From Rhizomicrobium sp. (GTDB lineage Bacteria > Pseudomonadota > Alphaproteobacteria > Micropepsales > Micropepsaceae), in contig JBBCGL010000001.1 of assembly GCA_037200385.1 (NCBI GenBank), positions 3,487,418 through 3,551,417 on the forward strand: a DNA stretch of 64,000 nt, read 5' to 3'. Below, one piece after another: positions 46,119-56,216 of this stretch (position 1 is the stretch's first letter; each line of letters opens with the position of its first letter). The notes below the pieces were generated by a model, which was not told where the DNA came from, searched no databases, and worked only from the letters and a program-made list of their open reading frames with translations. A program made the position numbers and the translations under genes.

Positions 46119-48482
46119 TCAGCTCTCGTCGTGATCGGGCAGCAGCACTTCGCGCAGGCCCTTGTGGTTGGGCCGCGAGACCACGCCGTCATGCTCCATG
46201 CGCTCGATCAGGCTGGCCGCCTTGTTGTAGCCGATCTGCAGCCGGCGCTGCAGATAGCTGGTCGTCGCCTTGCGCTCGCGCGCCACGATGGCGAGCGCCT
46301 TGTCGTAGAGATCGTCGCCGCTCTCCGCATTGCCGCCGCCCGCGCCGCCGGCAAGGGCGTAAGGATCCTCGCCGTCTTCGTCCGGCTCTTCCGTCACCGC
46401 GTCGAGATACTCCGGCGTGCCCTGGGTCTTGAGGAAGCGCACGACGTCCTCGACCTCGTGGTCGGTCACGAACGGGCCGTGGATGCGTTTGATGCGGCCG
46501 CCCGCCATCATGTAGAGCATGTCGCCCTGGCCCAGCAGCTGCTCGGCGCCCTGCTCGCCCAGGATGGTGCGGCTGTCGATCTTGCTGGTCACCTGGAACG
46601 AGATGCGGGTCGGGAAGTTCGCCTTGATCGTGCCGGTGATCACGTCGACCGAAGGGCGCTGCGTCGCCGCGATCAGGTGGATGCCCGCGGCGCGCGCCAT
46701 CTGCGCCAGGCGCTGCACCGCGCCCTCGATCTCCTTGCCGCTGATCATCATCAGGTCGGCGACCTCGTCGACCACCACCACGATGAACGGCATCGGTTCG
46801 AGCTCGAGCGTCTCGTCCTCATAGACCGGCTTGCCGGTCTCGCGGTCGAAGCCGGTCTGCACCGTGCGTTTCAGGCTCTCGCCCTTCTCCTTGGCCTTGC
46901 GCACGCGGTCGTTGAACGCCTCGACGCCGCGCACGCCCAGCTTGGACATCTTGCGGTAGCGGTCTTCCATCTCGCGCACCGCCCATTTGAGCGCCACGAC
47001 CGCCTTCTTCGGGTCCGTCACGACCGGCGAGAGCAGGTGCGGGATTCCGTCGTACACGGACAGTTCCAGCATCTTGGGATCGATCATGATCAGGCGGCAT
47101 TGCTGCGGCGTCATCCGGTAGAGCAGCGACAGGATCATGGTGTTGAGGCCGACCGACTTGCCCGAGCCGGTGGTGCCCGCGACCAGCAGATGGGGCATCT
47201 TGGCGAGGTCGGCCATCACCGGCTCGCCGCCGATGGTCTTGCCCAGCGCCAGCGTCAGCGGCGCCCGCGCCTTGTCGTATTCCGCGCTCGCCAGCTGCTC
47301 GCGCAGATAGACGGTCTCGCGCGTCTGGTTCGGCAGCTCGATGCCGATCACGTTGCGGCCGGGGATCACCGCGATGCGCGCCGCCACCGCGCTCATCGAG
47401 CGCGCCACGTCGTCGGCCAGGCTGATGACGCGCGACGACTTCACGCCCGCCGCCGGCTCGAACTCGTAGAGCGTCACGACCGGGCCCGGCCGCACCGCCA
47501 TGATACGGCCCTTGACCCCGAAATCGGTCAGCACCGCCTCCAGCATGCGGGCATTCTCTTCCAGCGCCTCGTCGGACAGCGCGGTCGCGTCATGCACCAC
47601 GACGGGCTCCGCCAACAGGCTCAGGGCCGGCAGCTGGTATTCGCCCGAGACCAGGTCCAGTGCCGGCTGCTTGGCGCGCTTGATGTTGGTGGTCGCGGTC
47701 TTCTTGGCCTCTTCGCGCCGCACGCGGTTCTCGCGCCGCTCCGCCAGCCTTGTCGCCGCGATCGGCTCGGGCGCGACGTCCAGCGCATAGGCGTCTTCCT
47801 CCTGCGCCTCGTCGAGCTCGGGCTCCGATTCCTCTTCGTCATAGTCGTGTGCCTTGCGGAGGTTCGGCATCTTGAGATGCGCACCGATCCACACAAACGC
47901 GGCCGGCACGTTCGCCACGCTGCGCAGGATCGGCTGCAGCCGCAAGCCGGTCGCGAGGAAGGAGAGCGGCAGGCCCGCCAGCAGCAACAGCACCGGCATC
48001 GCGGCCGCGATCCAGCCTTGGTGAAACGCTGCGGCGGTCTTGACCGAAAGCGAGGCGGCCGCAAGCCCGATCACGCCGCCATTGCCCGCCGGCAGCGTCA
48101 GCAGGGCGGGAACCACGCCCAGCCCTGCCGCCAGCAGCAGCGTGCCCAGCGGCCAGGCGAAGGCGCGCCACATCGTGTGGCTCAGATGCAGTCCCATCAG
48201 GGCGCGCGCGCCCCACACCAGCGGCGGGCCGAGCGCCGCGACGGCGGCGATGCCGAAGGCCTGCAGCAGCATGTCCGCCGCCATCGCGCCCGGCCCGCCC
48301 AGCAGGTTGGCCGCGCTGTTGCCGGTCGCGTTGTTCCAACTCGGATCGCTGGCGTCGTGGCTCAGCAGCGCGATCAGCGCGGCGGCCGCGCCGAGGAACA
48401 GCAGCGCGCCCGCGCCGCGCATGATGAGGATGGAGAGCAGCCGCGCCACCGAGCGCCGCGCATCGGCCAGTGCGTCCGCCAT
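46119..48482 (-). CDS. ftsK: DNA translocase FtsK
   Basis: 787 residues from the ATG at 48482 ([16 protein letters not shown]); the frame is open 66 bp further. N-terminal domain with about four membrane helices, an acidic linker, then the motor: Walker [19 protein letters not shown], Walker [45 protein letters not shown], and the C-terminal gamma winged helix ([20 protein letters not shown]). Moves chromosomal DNA at the septum. Behind an aminotransferase gene on the same strand. Confidence 0.97.
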   Translation of the reverse strand: MADALADARRSVARLLSILIMRGAGALLFLGAAAALIALLSHDASDPSWNNATGNSAANLLGGPGAMAADMLLQAFGIAAVAALGPPLVWGARALMGLHLSHTMWRAFAWPLGTLLLAAGLGVVPALLTLPAGNGGVIGLAAASLSVKTAAAFHQGWIAAAMPVLLLLAGLPLSFLATGLRLQPILRSVANVPAAFVWIGAHLKMPNLRKAHDYDEEESEPELDEAQEEDAYALDVAPEPIAATRLAERRENRVRREEAKKTATTNIKRAKQPALDLVSGEYQLPALSLLAEPVVVHDATALSDEALEENARMLEAVLTDFGVKGRIMAVRPGPVVTLYEFEPAAGVKSSRVISLADDVARSMSAVAARIAVIPGRNVIGIELPNQTRETVYLREQLASAEYDKARAPLTLALGKTIGGEPVMADLAKMPHLLVAGTTGSGKSVGLNTMILSLLYRMTPQQCRLIMIDPKMLELSVYDGIPHLLSPVVTDPKKAVVALKWAVREMEDRYRKMSKLGVRGVEAFNDRVRKAKEKGESLKRTVQTGFDRETGKPVYEDETLELEPMPFIVVVVDEVADLMMISGKEIEGAVQRLAQMARAAGIHLIAATQRPSVDVITGTIKANFPTRISFQVTSKIDSRTILGEQGAEQLLGQGDMLYMMAGGRIKRIHGPFVTDHEVEDVVRFLKTQGTPEYLDAVTEEPDEDGEDPYALAGGAGGGNAESGDDLYDKALAIVARERKATTSYLQRRLQIGYNKAASLIERMEHDGVVSRPNHKGLREVLLPDHDES

Positions 48483-48624
48483 CGCCGCGCCTTTCGAGCG
48501 CGGCTGATATACGCCGCCTGCCATGATCCGACGCGTCGCCTGGCCCATGCCCGCTCCAACAGGTCAGCGCTCCGGCGGTGCGGCCGGATCGCGCGACCAT
48601 TAATGAGTCAGACCACGCTCCAAT

Positions 48625-49824
48625 TCAATCGGAGCGGAGCGTCGTCTGCGCCATCCTTTCGAGTGCAGCCATAATGGTTGACAGGTCGTTAACGAGCGCC
48701 ACCCGGATATAGGAAAAGCCGGGATTGCTGTGGCTTTCGCCCGGCACGGTCTCGCGCCCCATATAGGCGCCGGGCAGCGTCCGCACCCCCGCCTCGCGCC
48801 ATAGCCGCAGCGCGGTCTCCTCGCCATTGCCGACATCGAGCCAGAGGAAGAAGCCCGCCTCCGGCACGCGGAAGCCCGCGCGATTGCCCAGCATGCGCTG
48901 CGCGGCGCGGAATTTCTGCTGATAGCCCGCGCGATTGGCCATCACATGGCCTTCGTCGCGCCACGCCGCGGCCGACGCCGCGAGGATCGGCAGCGCGACC
49001 TGCGGCCCGGCATAATTGCGGAACTGGCGGAAGCGCTCGATCATTGCCGTATCGCCCGCGACGATGCCGGACCGCAGGCCCGGCAGGCCCGAACGCTTCG
49101 ACAGCGAATGGAAGGTCAGCAGCCTTTCATAAGGCGCGCCGCGCATCGGCAGCGCGCTCTTGGGCTCATGCTGGAGATAGATGTCGGCATAGCACTCGTC
49201 GGCAAACACCGCGAAATCATACTGGTCCGCGAGCGCGAACAGCGTTCGCCAATACTGTTCGGAAGCGCAGGCGCCCTCCGGATTGGACGGCGAGCAGATA
49301 TAGACCGCCGCGGTGCGCTCCAGCAGCGCCTTGGGCAGCGCCGCGTAGTCGGGCAGGAAGCCGGTCGCGGCCGTCGCCGGCACGAACACCGGCTCGCCGC
49401 CCGCGCTCAGCGCCGCCGCGGCATAGCATTGATAGAACGGGTTGGGGATCAGCACCGCCGGCCGCTGCCCCGCCTTCTTCTCCGGCATCACCGTGAACAG
49501 GGCGAGGAACAGCCCCTCGCGCGTGCCGTTGAGCGGCAGCAGGTTCGCCTCCGGATCGATCGAGCCCTCCGCCAGCCTGAAGCGCCGCGTCAGCCAGGCG
49601 CCTGCCGCCATGCGCCAGTCCTTCGAGCCGTTGATCGGCGGATAGGAGCCGAACTGCGCCGCATGCCGCGTCAGCTCCTCGGCGACGAAGGGCGGCACTG
49701 TGCCATGGGGATCGCCGATCGCCAGGCTGATCGGGTCCAGCCCCGGCGGATGCGGATCGAGCAGCGCCGCGAGCTTGACGAAGGCGGAGGGCGGAAGTTC
49801 GGAGAGGCGGCCGGGAAAGAGCAT
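48625..49824 (-). CDS. PLP-dependent aminotransferase, class I/II (DapC-like)
   Basis: 399 residues. ISLAIGDPHGTVPPF, YPPINGSKDWRMAAGAWL, VYICSPSNPEGACASEQYW, FADECYADIYLQ and the PLP lysine in FHSLSKRSGLPGLRSGI, with RVALVNDLSTI at the end. A gene of this kind precedes ftsK in several alphaproteobacteria and is often annotated as N-succinyldiaminopimelate aminotransferase; that would fit with lysA and asd in this window, but the assignment is inferred. Confidence 0.88.
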   Translation of the reverse strand: MLFPGRLSELPPSAFVKLAALLDPHPPGLDPISLAIGDPHGTVPPFVAEELTRHAAQFGSYPPINGSKDWRMAAGAWLTRRFRLAEGSIDPEANLLPLNGTREGLFLALFTVMPEKKAGQRPAVLIPNPFYQCYAAAALSAGGEPVFVPATAATGFLPDYAALPKALLERTAAVYICSPSNPEGACASEQYWRTLFALADQYDFAVFADECYADIYLQHEPKSALPMRGAPYERLLTFHSLSKRSGLPGLRSGIVAGDTAMIERFRQFRNYAGPQVALPILAASAAAWRDEGHVMANRAGYQQKFRAAQRMLGNRAGFRVPEAGFFLWLDVGNGEETALRLWREAGVRTLPGAYMGRETVPGESHSNPGFSYIRVALVNDLSTIMAALERMAQTTLRSD

Positions 49825-49884
49825 GGCGCATTGTTAGCATCGCGCGCCGTCGTTTTCCTCCCTGTTGTTACGAAGGGGGTCGAT

Positions 49885-49937
49885 CCACCTCCCCCAAAGG
49901 GGGAGGTCGACACGCGAAGCGTGTCGGGTGGGGGTGC
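49885..49937. repeat. GC-rich palindromic intergenic repeat
   Basis: CACCTCCCCCAAAGGGGGAGGT followed by CGACACGCGAAGCGTGTCG, two adjacent perfect hairpins, then GGGTGGGGGTG. A common intergenic palindrome type. Lies between the aminotransferase start and the amtB terminator. Confidence 0.65.
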
Positions 49938-49970
49938 TGCGGGCTCGCCCACCCGAACAGCGCCGCCCCC

Positions 49971-50001
49971 AAACAAAAAGGGCGCCGGTTTCCCGGCGCC
50001 C
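49971..50001 (-). terminator. Rho-independent terminator of amtB
   Basis: On the minus strand GGGCGCCGGG-AAA-CCGGCGCCC is followed by TTTTTGTTT. A nearly perfect stem with a T-run 31-60 bp past the amtB stop is a textbook intrinsic terminator. Confidence 0.85.
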
Positions 50002-50031
50002 CAGTTGAGGAGGAAGACGTCACACGGGGGA

Positions 50032-51363
50032 TCAGCCGTGCACGGTTTCTCCATGGAGGTTGATGTCGAGACCTTCGACCTCGACCTCGGCGGAGACGCG
50101 CAGGCCCACGATCATGTCGATCACCTTCAGGATGATGAAGGTCACGATCGCGCAGTAGAGGAACGTCGCGGCGACGTCCTCGAACTGCAGCCAGAGCTGG
50201 CCGATATTGCCGTCGATCAGCCAGCCCTTGCCGGCCGGGTTGATCGCGTTGGAGGCGAACACTCCGGTGAGCATGGCGCCGAGCGCGCCGCCCACGCCGT
50301 GCACGCCCCAGGCGTCGAGGCTGTCGTCATAGCCGAACAGCTTCTTCACCCAGACGGCCGAGATGTAGCAGACCACGCCGGCCGCGAGGCCGATGATGAG
50401 CGCGCCCACCGGATCGACGAAGCCCGAAGCCGGGGTGATCGCCACGAGACCGGCAACCGCGCCGGAGATCATGCCGAGTACCGAAGGCTTACGCGCGATG
50501 ATCCATTCGGCGAACATCCAGGCCAGCGAGGCCGCCGCGGTGGCGATCTGCGTCGCCGCCGCCGCCATGCCGGCATTGACGTTGGCCGTGACCGCCGAAC
50601 CGGCGTTGAAGCCGAACCAGCCGACCCACAGCAGCGAGGCGCCGATGACGCTGAGCACGAGATTGTGCGGCGCCATGTTCTCGCTGCCCAGGCCGATGCG
50701 CTTGCCCAGGACGAGGCAGGTGACGAGCGCCGCGGTGCCGGCGTTCAGGTGAACGACGGTGCCGCCCGCATAGTCGAGCGCACCGGCGCTGCCCAGCCAG
50801 CCGCCGCCCCACACCCAATGGGCGATCGGGCAATAGACCAGCAGCAGCCACAGCGACATGAACCACATGAAAGCCGAGAACTTCATGCGGTCCGCCAGCG
50901 CGCCGGCGATCAGGGCCGGCGTGATGATCGCGAAGGTCATCTGGAAGAACATGTAGACCGACTCGGGGATCGTGCCCGCGAGCGGGTTCACCGCATTCAG
51001 CGTCATCGGATGCAGGAAGGCATAGGTGAAGCTGCCGATATACTTGTTCAGCGTCGGATCGGGATTGGGCGTGAAGGCGATGGAATAGCCGATCACCATC
51101 CACAGCACGGTGATGATGCAGGTCGCGCCGAAGCTTTGCGCCAGCGTCGCCAGTACGTTCTTCTTGCGCACCATGCCGCCATAGAACAGCGCCAGGCCCG
51201 GTATCGTCATCATCAGCACCAGTGCCGACGACGTCAGCATCCAGGCGGTATCGCCCGAATCGATCTTCGGCGGCGCGGCCAAGGCCGGTGCCACCGTCAG
51301 CGCCAACGCGCCAAGCCCGGCACCGACGCCAAGCCCCATTCGCTTCAACTTCGCAAAACTCAT
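50032..51363 (-). CDS. amtB: Ammonium transporter AmtB
   Basis: 443 residues with a cleavable-type N-terminus (ALALTVAPALAAPPKIDSGD) and eleven membrane segments. Family marks: GLALFYGGMVRKKNVL, FQMTFAIITPALIAGALADR, DYAGGTVVHLNAGTAALV, FNAGSAVTANVNAGMAA and DDSLDAWGVHGVGGALGAML. Imports ammonium and is blocked by the GlnK protein encoded just upstream. Confidence 0.96.
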   Translation of the reverse strand: MSFAKLKRMGLGVGAGLGALALTVAPALAAPPKIDSGDTAWMLTSSALVLMMTIPGLALFYGGMVRKKNVLATLAQSFGATCIITVLWMVIGYSIAFTPNPDPTLNKYIGSFTYAFLHPMTLNAVNPLAGTIPESVYMFFQMTFAIITPALIAGALADRMKFSAFMWFMSLWLLLVYCPIAHWVWGGGWLGSAGALDYAGGTVVHLNAGTAALVTCLVLGKRIGLGSENMAPHNLVLSVIGASLLWVGWFGFNAGSAVTANVNAGMAAAATQIATAAASLAWMFAEWIIARKPSVLGMISGAVAGLVAITPASGFVDPVGALIIGLAAGVVCYISAVWVKKLFGYDDSLDAWGVHGVGGALGAMLTGVFASNAINPAGKGWLIDGNIGQLWLQFEDVAATFLYCAIVTFIILKVIDMIVGLRVSAEVEVEGLDINLHGETVHG

Positions 51364-51433
51364 TTCAAGCTCCCCTTGATGGATCCCAAACTCGTTGATG
51401 GCCGCGCCGCGCGTGGCCGTATGGCTGCGCCCC

Positions 51434-51957
<524 letters not shown>

Positions 51958-52149
51958 ATGAAATTCCGTCGATTAAATTATGTGCACATCTTGAAGTCCG
52001 CCGAAGGAAGGACCAAATTCCTGTACGGCCGGATTCTGCGGGAAGGCGGCAGCGCATGGTTTGCGGCCAGCCGAAATGGCGCGAAATCGGTGTATTCCCA
52101 AAGACATGCAGCGGAATTTCCGGAATTGAATTCAAATTTTGAAACTTAA
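51958..52149 (+). CDS. Doubtful small hypothetical protein
   Basis: 63 codons starting MKFRRLNYVHILKS. Third-position GC is near 50%, far below neighbouring genes, there is no clear ribosome binding site, and I recognise no family. It may be a chance frame in an AT-rich intergenic stretch or a short acquired gene. Confidence 0.2.
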   Translation: MKFRRLNYVHILKSAEGRTKFLYGRILREGGSAWFAASRNGAKSVYSQRHAAEFPELNSNFET

Positions 52150-52233
52150 GGGAGGGGGACCGGAATCTCGGGTTCAATTGGGCAGGACAATTTCCGCGGC
52201 GCTTTTCCGCCGCGCCCGTCCTAGGCTCGGGCC

Positions 52234-53457
52234 ATGAAACGCTGTGATGTGATCATCGGCGGCGGCGGCATGGTCGGGCTCCCGCTCGCCATCGCCCTCG
52301 CCAAGGGCGGCCTCGATGTGGTGGTGGCCGACCCCGTGCCCCAGGCCGCGGCGCTGGAGGCAAAGTTCGACGGCCGCGTCAGCGCCCTCAGCTATGCCAC
52401 GGTCCGCATGTTCGCGGCGCTGGGCATCTGGGAGCATCTGGCGCCCGACGCCCAGCCGATCAACGACATCCTTGTCACCGACGCCCGGCTGAATGGCGAA
52501 GCCTCGCCCTTCTCGCTGCATTTCGATGCCGCCGAGATCGGCACTGCCTCGCTCGGCCATATCGTGGAGAACCGCCACACCCGCGCCGGCCTCTATGCCG
52601 TCGCTGCGACCTTGCCCAATCTGCGCCTTGTCGCGCCGGCCGCGCTCACCGATCTGCAGCCGGATGCCCACGCCATCCGTGCCACGCTCGCCAATGGCGA
52701 AAGCATCGAGGCGGCGCTGGCCGTCGCCGCCGACGGCCGCGATTCGCCCATGCGCGAGCTGATGGGACTGCCGGTGATCGCCTGGTCCTATGCGCAGTCG
52801 GGCATCGTCGCGACCGTCGCGCATGAGAAGCCGCATGACGGCGTCGCTTACGAGCATTTCCTGCCGTCGGGCCCGTTCGCGATCCTGCCGATGACCGGCA
52901 ACCGGTCTTCGCTGGTGTGGACGGAACGGGAATCGCTTGCGCCGCAGATGATGGCGCTCGATGCGGAAGGCTTCGACGCCGAGATCGCGCGGCGCTTCGG
53001 CGATCACCTGGGCGCGACCAAGGCCGCCGGACCGCGCTGGTCCTATCCGCTTCGATTCCATCTGGCCCGCGGCTTCGTGAAGCCGCGTTTCGCGCTGGCC
53101 GGCGATGCGGCGCATGGCATCCATCCGATCGCGGGACAGGGTCTCAATCTCGGCCTGAAGGATGCCGCCGCATTGGCCGAGATCGTGCTCGACGCAGCCC
53201 GGCTGGGCCGCGACATCGGCGCGCTCGACGTGCTGCAGAAATACGAGCGCTGGCGCCGCTTCGACGCCTTCGCGCTTTCGGTCGCCACCGACGGCCTGAA
53301 TCGCCTGTTCTCGAACGATCTGGCGCCGGTCCGCGCCTTGCGCGACTTGGGCATGGGGCTCGTCGATGCGATCGGCCCGGCCCGCCGCTTCTTCATGCGC
53401 CACGCCGGCGGCGATGTCGGCAAGCTGCCGCGATTGCTGAAGGGCGAGGCGGCGTAA
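52234..53457 (+). CDS. ubiH: UbiH/COQ6-family FAD-dependent hydroxylase
   Basis: 407 residues. FAD-binding VIIGGGGMVGLPLAIALAKG at the N-terminus, AVAADGRDSPMRELMGL with the DG motif, and FALAGDAAHGIHPIAGQGLN with the GD motif that binds the FAD ribityl. Hydroxylates the ring in ubiquinone synthesis; the exact position (UbiH, UbiF, UbiI or UbiL) is not resolved. Its TAA stop overlaps the start of the repeat element at 53457. Confidence 0.9.
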   Translation: MKRCDVIIGGGGMVGLPLAIALAKGGLDVVVADPVPQAAALEAKFDGRVSALSYATVRMFAALGIWEHLAPDAQPINDILVTDARLNGEASPFSLHFDAAEIGTASLGHIVENRHTRAGLYAVAATLPNLRLVAPAALTDLQPDAHAIRATLANGESIEAALAVAADGRDSPMRELMGLPVIAWSYAQSGIVATVAHEKPHDGVAYEHFLPSGPFAILPMTGNRSSLVWTERESLAPQMMALDAEGFDAEIARRFGDHLGATKAAGPRWSYPLRFHLARGFVKPRFALAGDAAHGIHPIAGQGLNLGLKDAAALAEIVLDAARLGRDIGALDVLQKYERWRRFDAFALSVATDGLNRLFSNDLAPVRALRDLGMGLVDAIGPARRFFMRHAGGDVGKLPRLLKGEAA

Positions 53458-53654
53458 AGTCCGTTGTTTTCAAGTTGATGCAACCCAATCCGGTGTCATG
53501 GCCCGCGAATGCGGGCCACCCAGTTTGGCTCTGCACGACATCAACGGTAAACAGCCACTCCTACTTCAACGGCAGGAGCAGACGTCACCCGGGTGGCCCG
53601 CATTCGCGGGCCATGACAGGTTTTTGGCTGACTCCTTCTGATTGCAACAGACTC
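53457..53654. mobile_element. MITE-like element, reversed copy with large inner palindrome (198 bp)
   Basis: Reversed relative to 18506: begins AAGTCCGTTGTTTTCAAG, TTGATGCAACCCAA, and ends CTGATTGCAACAGACTC; TA flanks both ends (53455-53456 and 53655-53656). Inside, TGTCATGGCCCGCGAATGCG pairs with CGCATTCGCGGGCCATGACA. TA plus the first base of the element forms the TAA stop of ubiH. Confidence 0.7.
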
Positions 53655-53672
53655 TAGACCGGCTGTGCCGCT

Positions 53673-54065
53673 TCAGTTCAGCTTGTCCTTGCGCCGCTCC
53701 GCCAGCGCCACGGGCAGGTCGGCGTAATAGCCGCGCGCGATGGCGCGGATCTTCTCGGCACGGGCGCGCTCCGCCGCGTCGCGACTTGCGAAACGCTCGC
53801 CTTCGAACAGGAAGCGCGTCACGGGCGTCCCCAGCCGCTCATCGGTCTCGACGATCTCGCCGACCGCCTCGACCTGTTCTTCGGCGACGCGCAGCGTGTG
53901 GCGGAAATGGGCGACCGGGTCGCTGCGGTCGCGCTGCTCGTCGGCGATGCGCTGCGCATTGGCGGCATCGAAGCGCCGCAGCCGCGCCAGGATGCGGTGC
54001 CGGAAGCCATAAACCAGCAGCACGGCGAAGATCGCGAGGGCCGTTGTGAGGAGTTGTCTCAGCAT
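53673..54065 (-). CDS. Membrane-anchored hypothetical protein
   Basis: 130 residues. N-terminal membrane segment (LLTTALAIFAVLLVYGF), then a charged helical region (RLRRFDAANAQRIADEQRDR) probably coiled, and RFASRDAAERARAEKIRAIA at the end. It starts 9 bp after the zapE stop. No family known to me. Confidence 0.7.
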   Translation of the reverse strand: MLRQLLTTALAIFAVLLVYGFRHRILARLRRFDAANAQRIADEQRDRSDPVAHFRHTLRVAEEQVEAVGEIVETDERLGTPVTRFLFEGERFASRDAAERARAEKIRAIARGYYADLPVALAERRKDKLN

Positions 54066-54074
54066 CGTCGCCGC

Positions 54075-55166
54075 TTATACCATCTCGCGGACGCCGTGGC
54101 CGCGCCGCAGATAGTCGTCGCTCTGCATCTCATGCAGGCGCGACACGGTGCGGCGGAAGGCCTCGGCGCCATCGCCGGCCGCATAGAGCTCCTCGGGCGC
54201 CGCCGCGGCCGAACAGATCAGCTTGACGCTCTGGTCGTACAGCGTGTCGACCAGCAGCACGAACCGCCGCGCCTCGTTGCGCTGATCGGCGGTCAGGCGC
54301 GGGATGTGGTCGATCAGCACTGTGTGGAAGGTGTGCGCCACCGCCAGATAGTCCGCCGCCGCCAGCGGCTGGGCGCACAGATCGCCGAATGCGAAGCGCG
54401 CCACGCCGCGCGCCGCCCGCGGCACCCGCACGCTGCGGCCGAGGACTGTCAGATTCATCGGCGCGCCGCCGGCCTGGCCGGTCAGCTTGCGCCAGGCCGT
54501 GTCCATCGCGGCGTCGGCCGCCGGTCCCAGCGGCTGCAGATAGACCGGCAAGCCCGAGATCCGGTGCAGCCGGTAATCGACGTCGCCATCCAGCGCGACG
54601 ACGTCCAGCCGCGCCTGGAACGCGGCGATGAAGGGCAGGAAGAGCTGGCGGTTGAGGCCGCCCTCATACAAGCGCTCGGGCGGCGTGTTGGAGGTCGCGA
54701 CGATCACCACGCCCAGCGCGAACAGCTGCTCGAACAGCCGGCCCAGGATCATCGCATCGGCGACGTCGGTGACCTGGAACTCGTCGAAGCACAGCAGCGT
54801 CGCGCGCGCCGCGATCGCCCGCGCCACCGGCGGGATCGGGTCGGCGGCGCCGGCGCGCTGCCGCTCGGCATGGATCTGCGCATGGGTGTCGACCATGAAC
54901 TCGTTGAAGTGCACCCGGACCTTGCGCGCCACGGCGGCGTGCTCGAAGAACAGGTCCATCAGCATCGACTTGCCGCGCCCGACATCGCCCCACAGATAGG
55001 CGCCGCGGGGCGGCGTCCGCGTCCCGAAGAACAGCCGCCGTCCCGGCCGGTAGGATTTCAGCGCCTTGGCCAGCACGGACAGTTTCGCCGCGGCGCGTTC
55101 CTGTGCCGCATCGGCCTTCAATTCGCCCTTCGACACGGCGGCGCGGTAACGCTCGAGCAAGCTCAT
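54075..55166 (-). CDS. zapE: Cell division protein ZapE (AFG1-like ATPase)
   Basis: 363 residues. Walker A GAYLWGDVGRGKSMLMDLFF, HFNEFMVDTHAQIH, Walker B LLCFDEFQVTDVADAMIL, sensor VIVATSNTPPERLYEGGLNR, and FGDLCAQPLAAADYLAVA. ZapE interacts with the Z-ring in E. coli; eukaryotic AFG1 is a mitochondrial ATPase. ATG overlaps the stop of the upstream mesaconyl-CoA hydratase gene. Confidence 0.95.
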   Translation of the reverse strand: MSLLERYRAAVSKGELKADAAQERAAAKLSVLAKALKSYRPGRRLFFGTRTPPRGAYLWGDVGRGKSMLMDLFFEHAAVARKVRVHFNEFMVDTHAQIHAERQRAGAADPIPPVARAIAARATLLCFDEFQVTDVADAMILGRLFEQLFALGVVIVATSNTPPERLYEGGLNRQLFLPFIAAFQARLDVVALDGDVDYRLHRISGLPVYLQPLGPAADAAMDTAWRKLTGQAGGAPMNLTVLGRSVRVPRAARGVARFAFGDLCAQPLAAADYLAVAHTFHTVLIDHIPRLTADQRNEARRFVLLVDTLYDQSVKLICSAAAAPEELYAAGDGAEAFRRTVSRLHEMQSDDYLRRGHGVREMV

Positions 55167-56215
55167 CCGCGCGGCAACACGGCCCAGTAGTCGAAATCGA
55201 GGATGACGTTCTCGGGATAGGCGCCGGCCGCGTCCTTGTCGGGAAAGCCGGCGCAAGGCAGGTCCTTGGTCGCCACCAGCCGCAGGCGCAGCACGCCCGC
55301 ATCCTTGCGATGGCCGAGCGGCTGCTTGTCCAGCACCTCGCTCCACGCGAACACGGTGCCGCCGGCGAACAGCGGATTGACATGCCGCCCGCCATTGATC
55401 CCGGCGATGGTGAAGGCGTTGCCCAGGCCGTTGAACGAGATCGCCCGCGCCAGGCTGATGACGTGCCCGCCATAGATCAGGCGCCGGCCGAAGCGGCCCT
55501 GCGCCTCGGCGAACTGGTTGAAGTGCACCCGCGCGGTGTTCTGGTAGAGCCGCGTCGCCATCATGTGCTCGGCTTCCTCGACCGTGATGCCGTCGGCATG
55601 GTCGATCTTCTCGCCGACCGCATAATCGTCCCACAGATGCCGGGAACCCGATTGCGTGGTCTCGAACAGGGTGTCGAATTTCAGCGCCGCCGGCACATGC
55701 AGATCGGCCACCGCGACCGCACCGGCCAGCTTGGGCACCACGGCCGGCGCCACCGCCGCGTCCGGATCGCGCTTGCGCACCATCACCCAGCGGACATAGC
55801 TGAGGACCTGCTCGTCCTTCTCGTTCATCCCATGGGTCCGGACATAGACGACGCCGGTGTGGCGATTGGAATTCTCCTTGAGGCCGATGACCTCGGAATG
55901 CGCCGTCAGCGTCTCGCCGGGATAGACCGGCCGCAGGAAGCGCCCCTCGGCGTAACCGAGATTGGCGACGGCATTCAGGGAGATGTCCGGCACCGTCTTG
56001 CCGAACACGGTGTGGAACACCAGAAGGTCGTCCAGCGGGCTGCGCGGCAGGCCGCAGAACTGCGCGAAGCTGTCGGATGATTGCAGCGCGAAGCGCGAGC
56101 CGTAGAGCGCCTGGTACAGCGCCGCATCGCCACGGCTCAAGGTCCGCGGCGTGGCATGCGCGATCTTCTGCCCGACCTGGAAGTCTTCGAAATAGTTTCC
56201 CGGATTGGTTTTCAC
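55163..56215 (-). CDS. MaoC-type dehydratase, mesaconyl-CoA hydratase-like
   Basis: 350 residues from the GTG at 56215 (V/M-KTNPGNYFEDFQVGQKI). Two hot-dog MaoC halves; NYFEDFQVGQKIAHATPRTL opens the first, WDDYAVGEKIDHADGITVEE the second, with YQNTARVHFNQ and LIYGGHVISLARA as active-site regions. The length and paired layout fit mesaconyl-CoA hydratase (beta-methylmalyl-CoA dehydratase) of the ethylmalonyl-CoA pathway, supported by the adjacent CoA lyase gene one base upstream. Confidence 0.85.
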   Translation of the reverse strand: MKTNPGNYFEDFQVGQKIAHATPRTLSRGDAALYQALYGSRFALQSSDSFAQFCGLPRSPLDDLLVFHTVFGKTVPDISLNAVANLGYAEGRFLRPVYPGETLTAHSEVIGLKENSNRHTGVVYVRTHGMNEKDEQVLSYVRWVMVRKRDPDAAVAPAVVPKLAGAVAVADLHVPAALKFDTLFETTQSGSRHLWDDYAVGEKIDHADGITVEEAEHMMATRLYQNTARVHFNQFAEAQGRFGRRLIYGGHVISLARAISFNGLGNAFTIAGINGGRHVNPLFAGGTVFAWSEVLDKQPLGHRKDAGVLRLRLVATKDLPCAGFPDKDAAGAYPENVILDFDYWAVLPRG

Positions 56216-56216
56216 G

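Noticed and set aside
46077-48674. Plus-strand frame of about 865 codons opposite ftsK
   Set aside because: Same kind of antisense open frame caused by high third-position GC.
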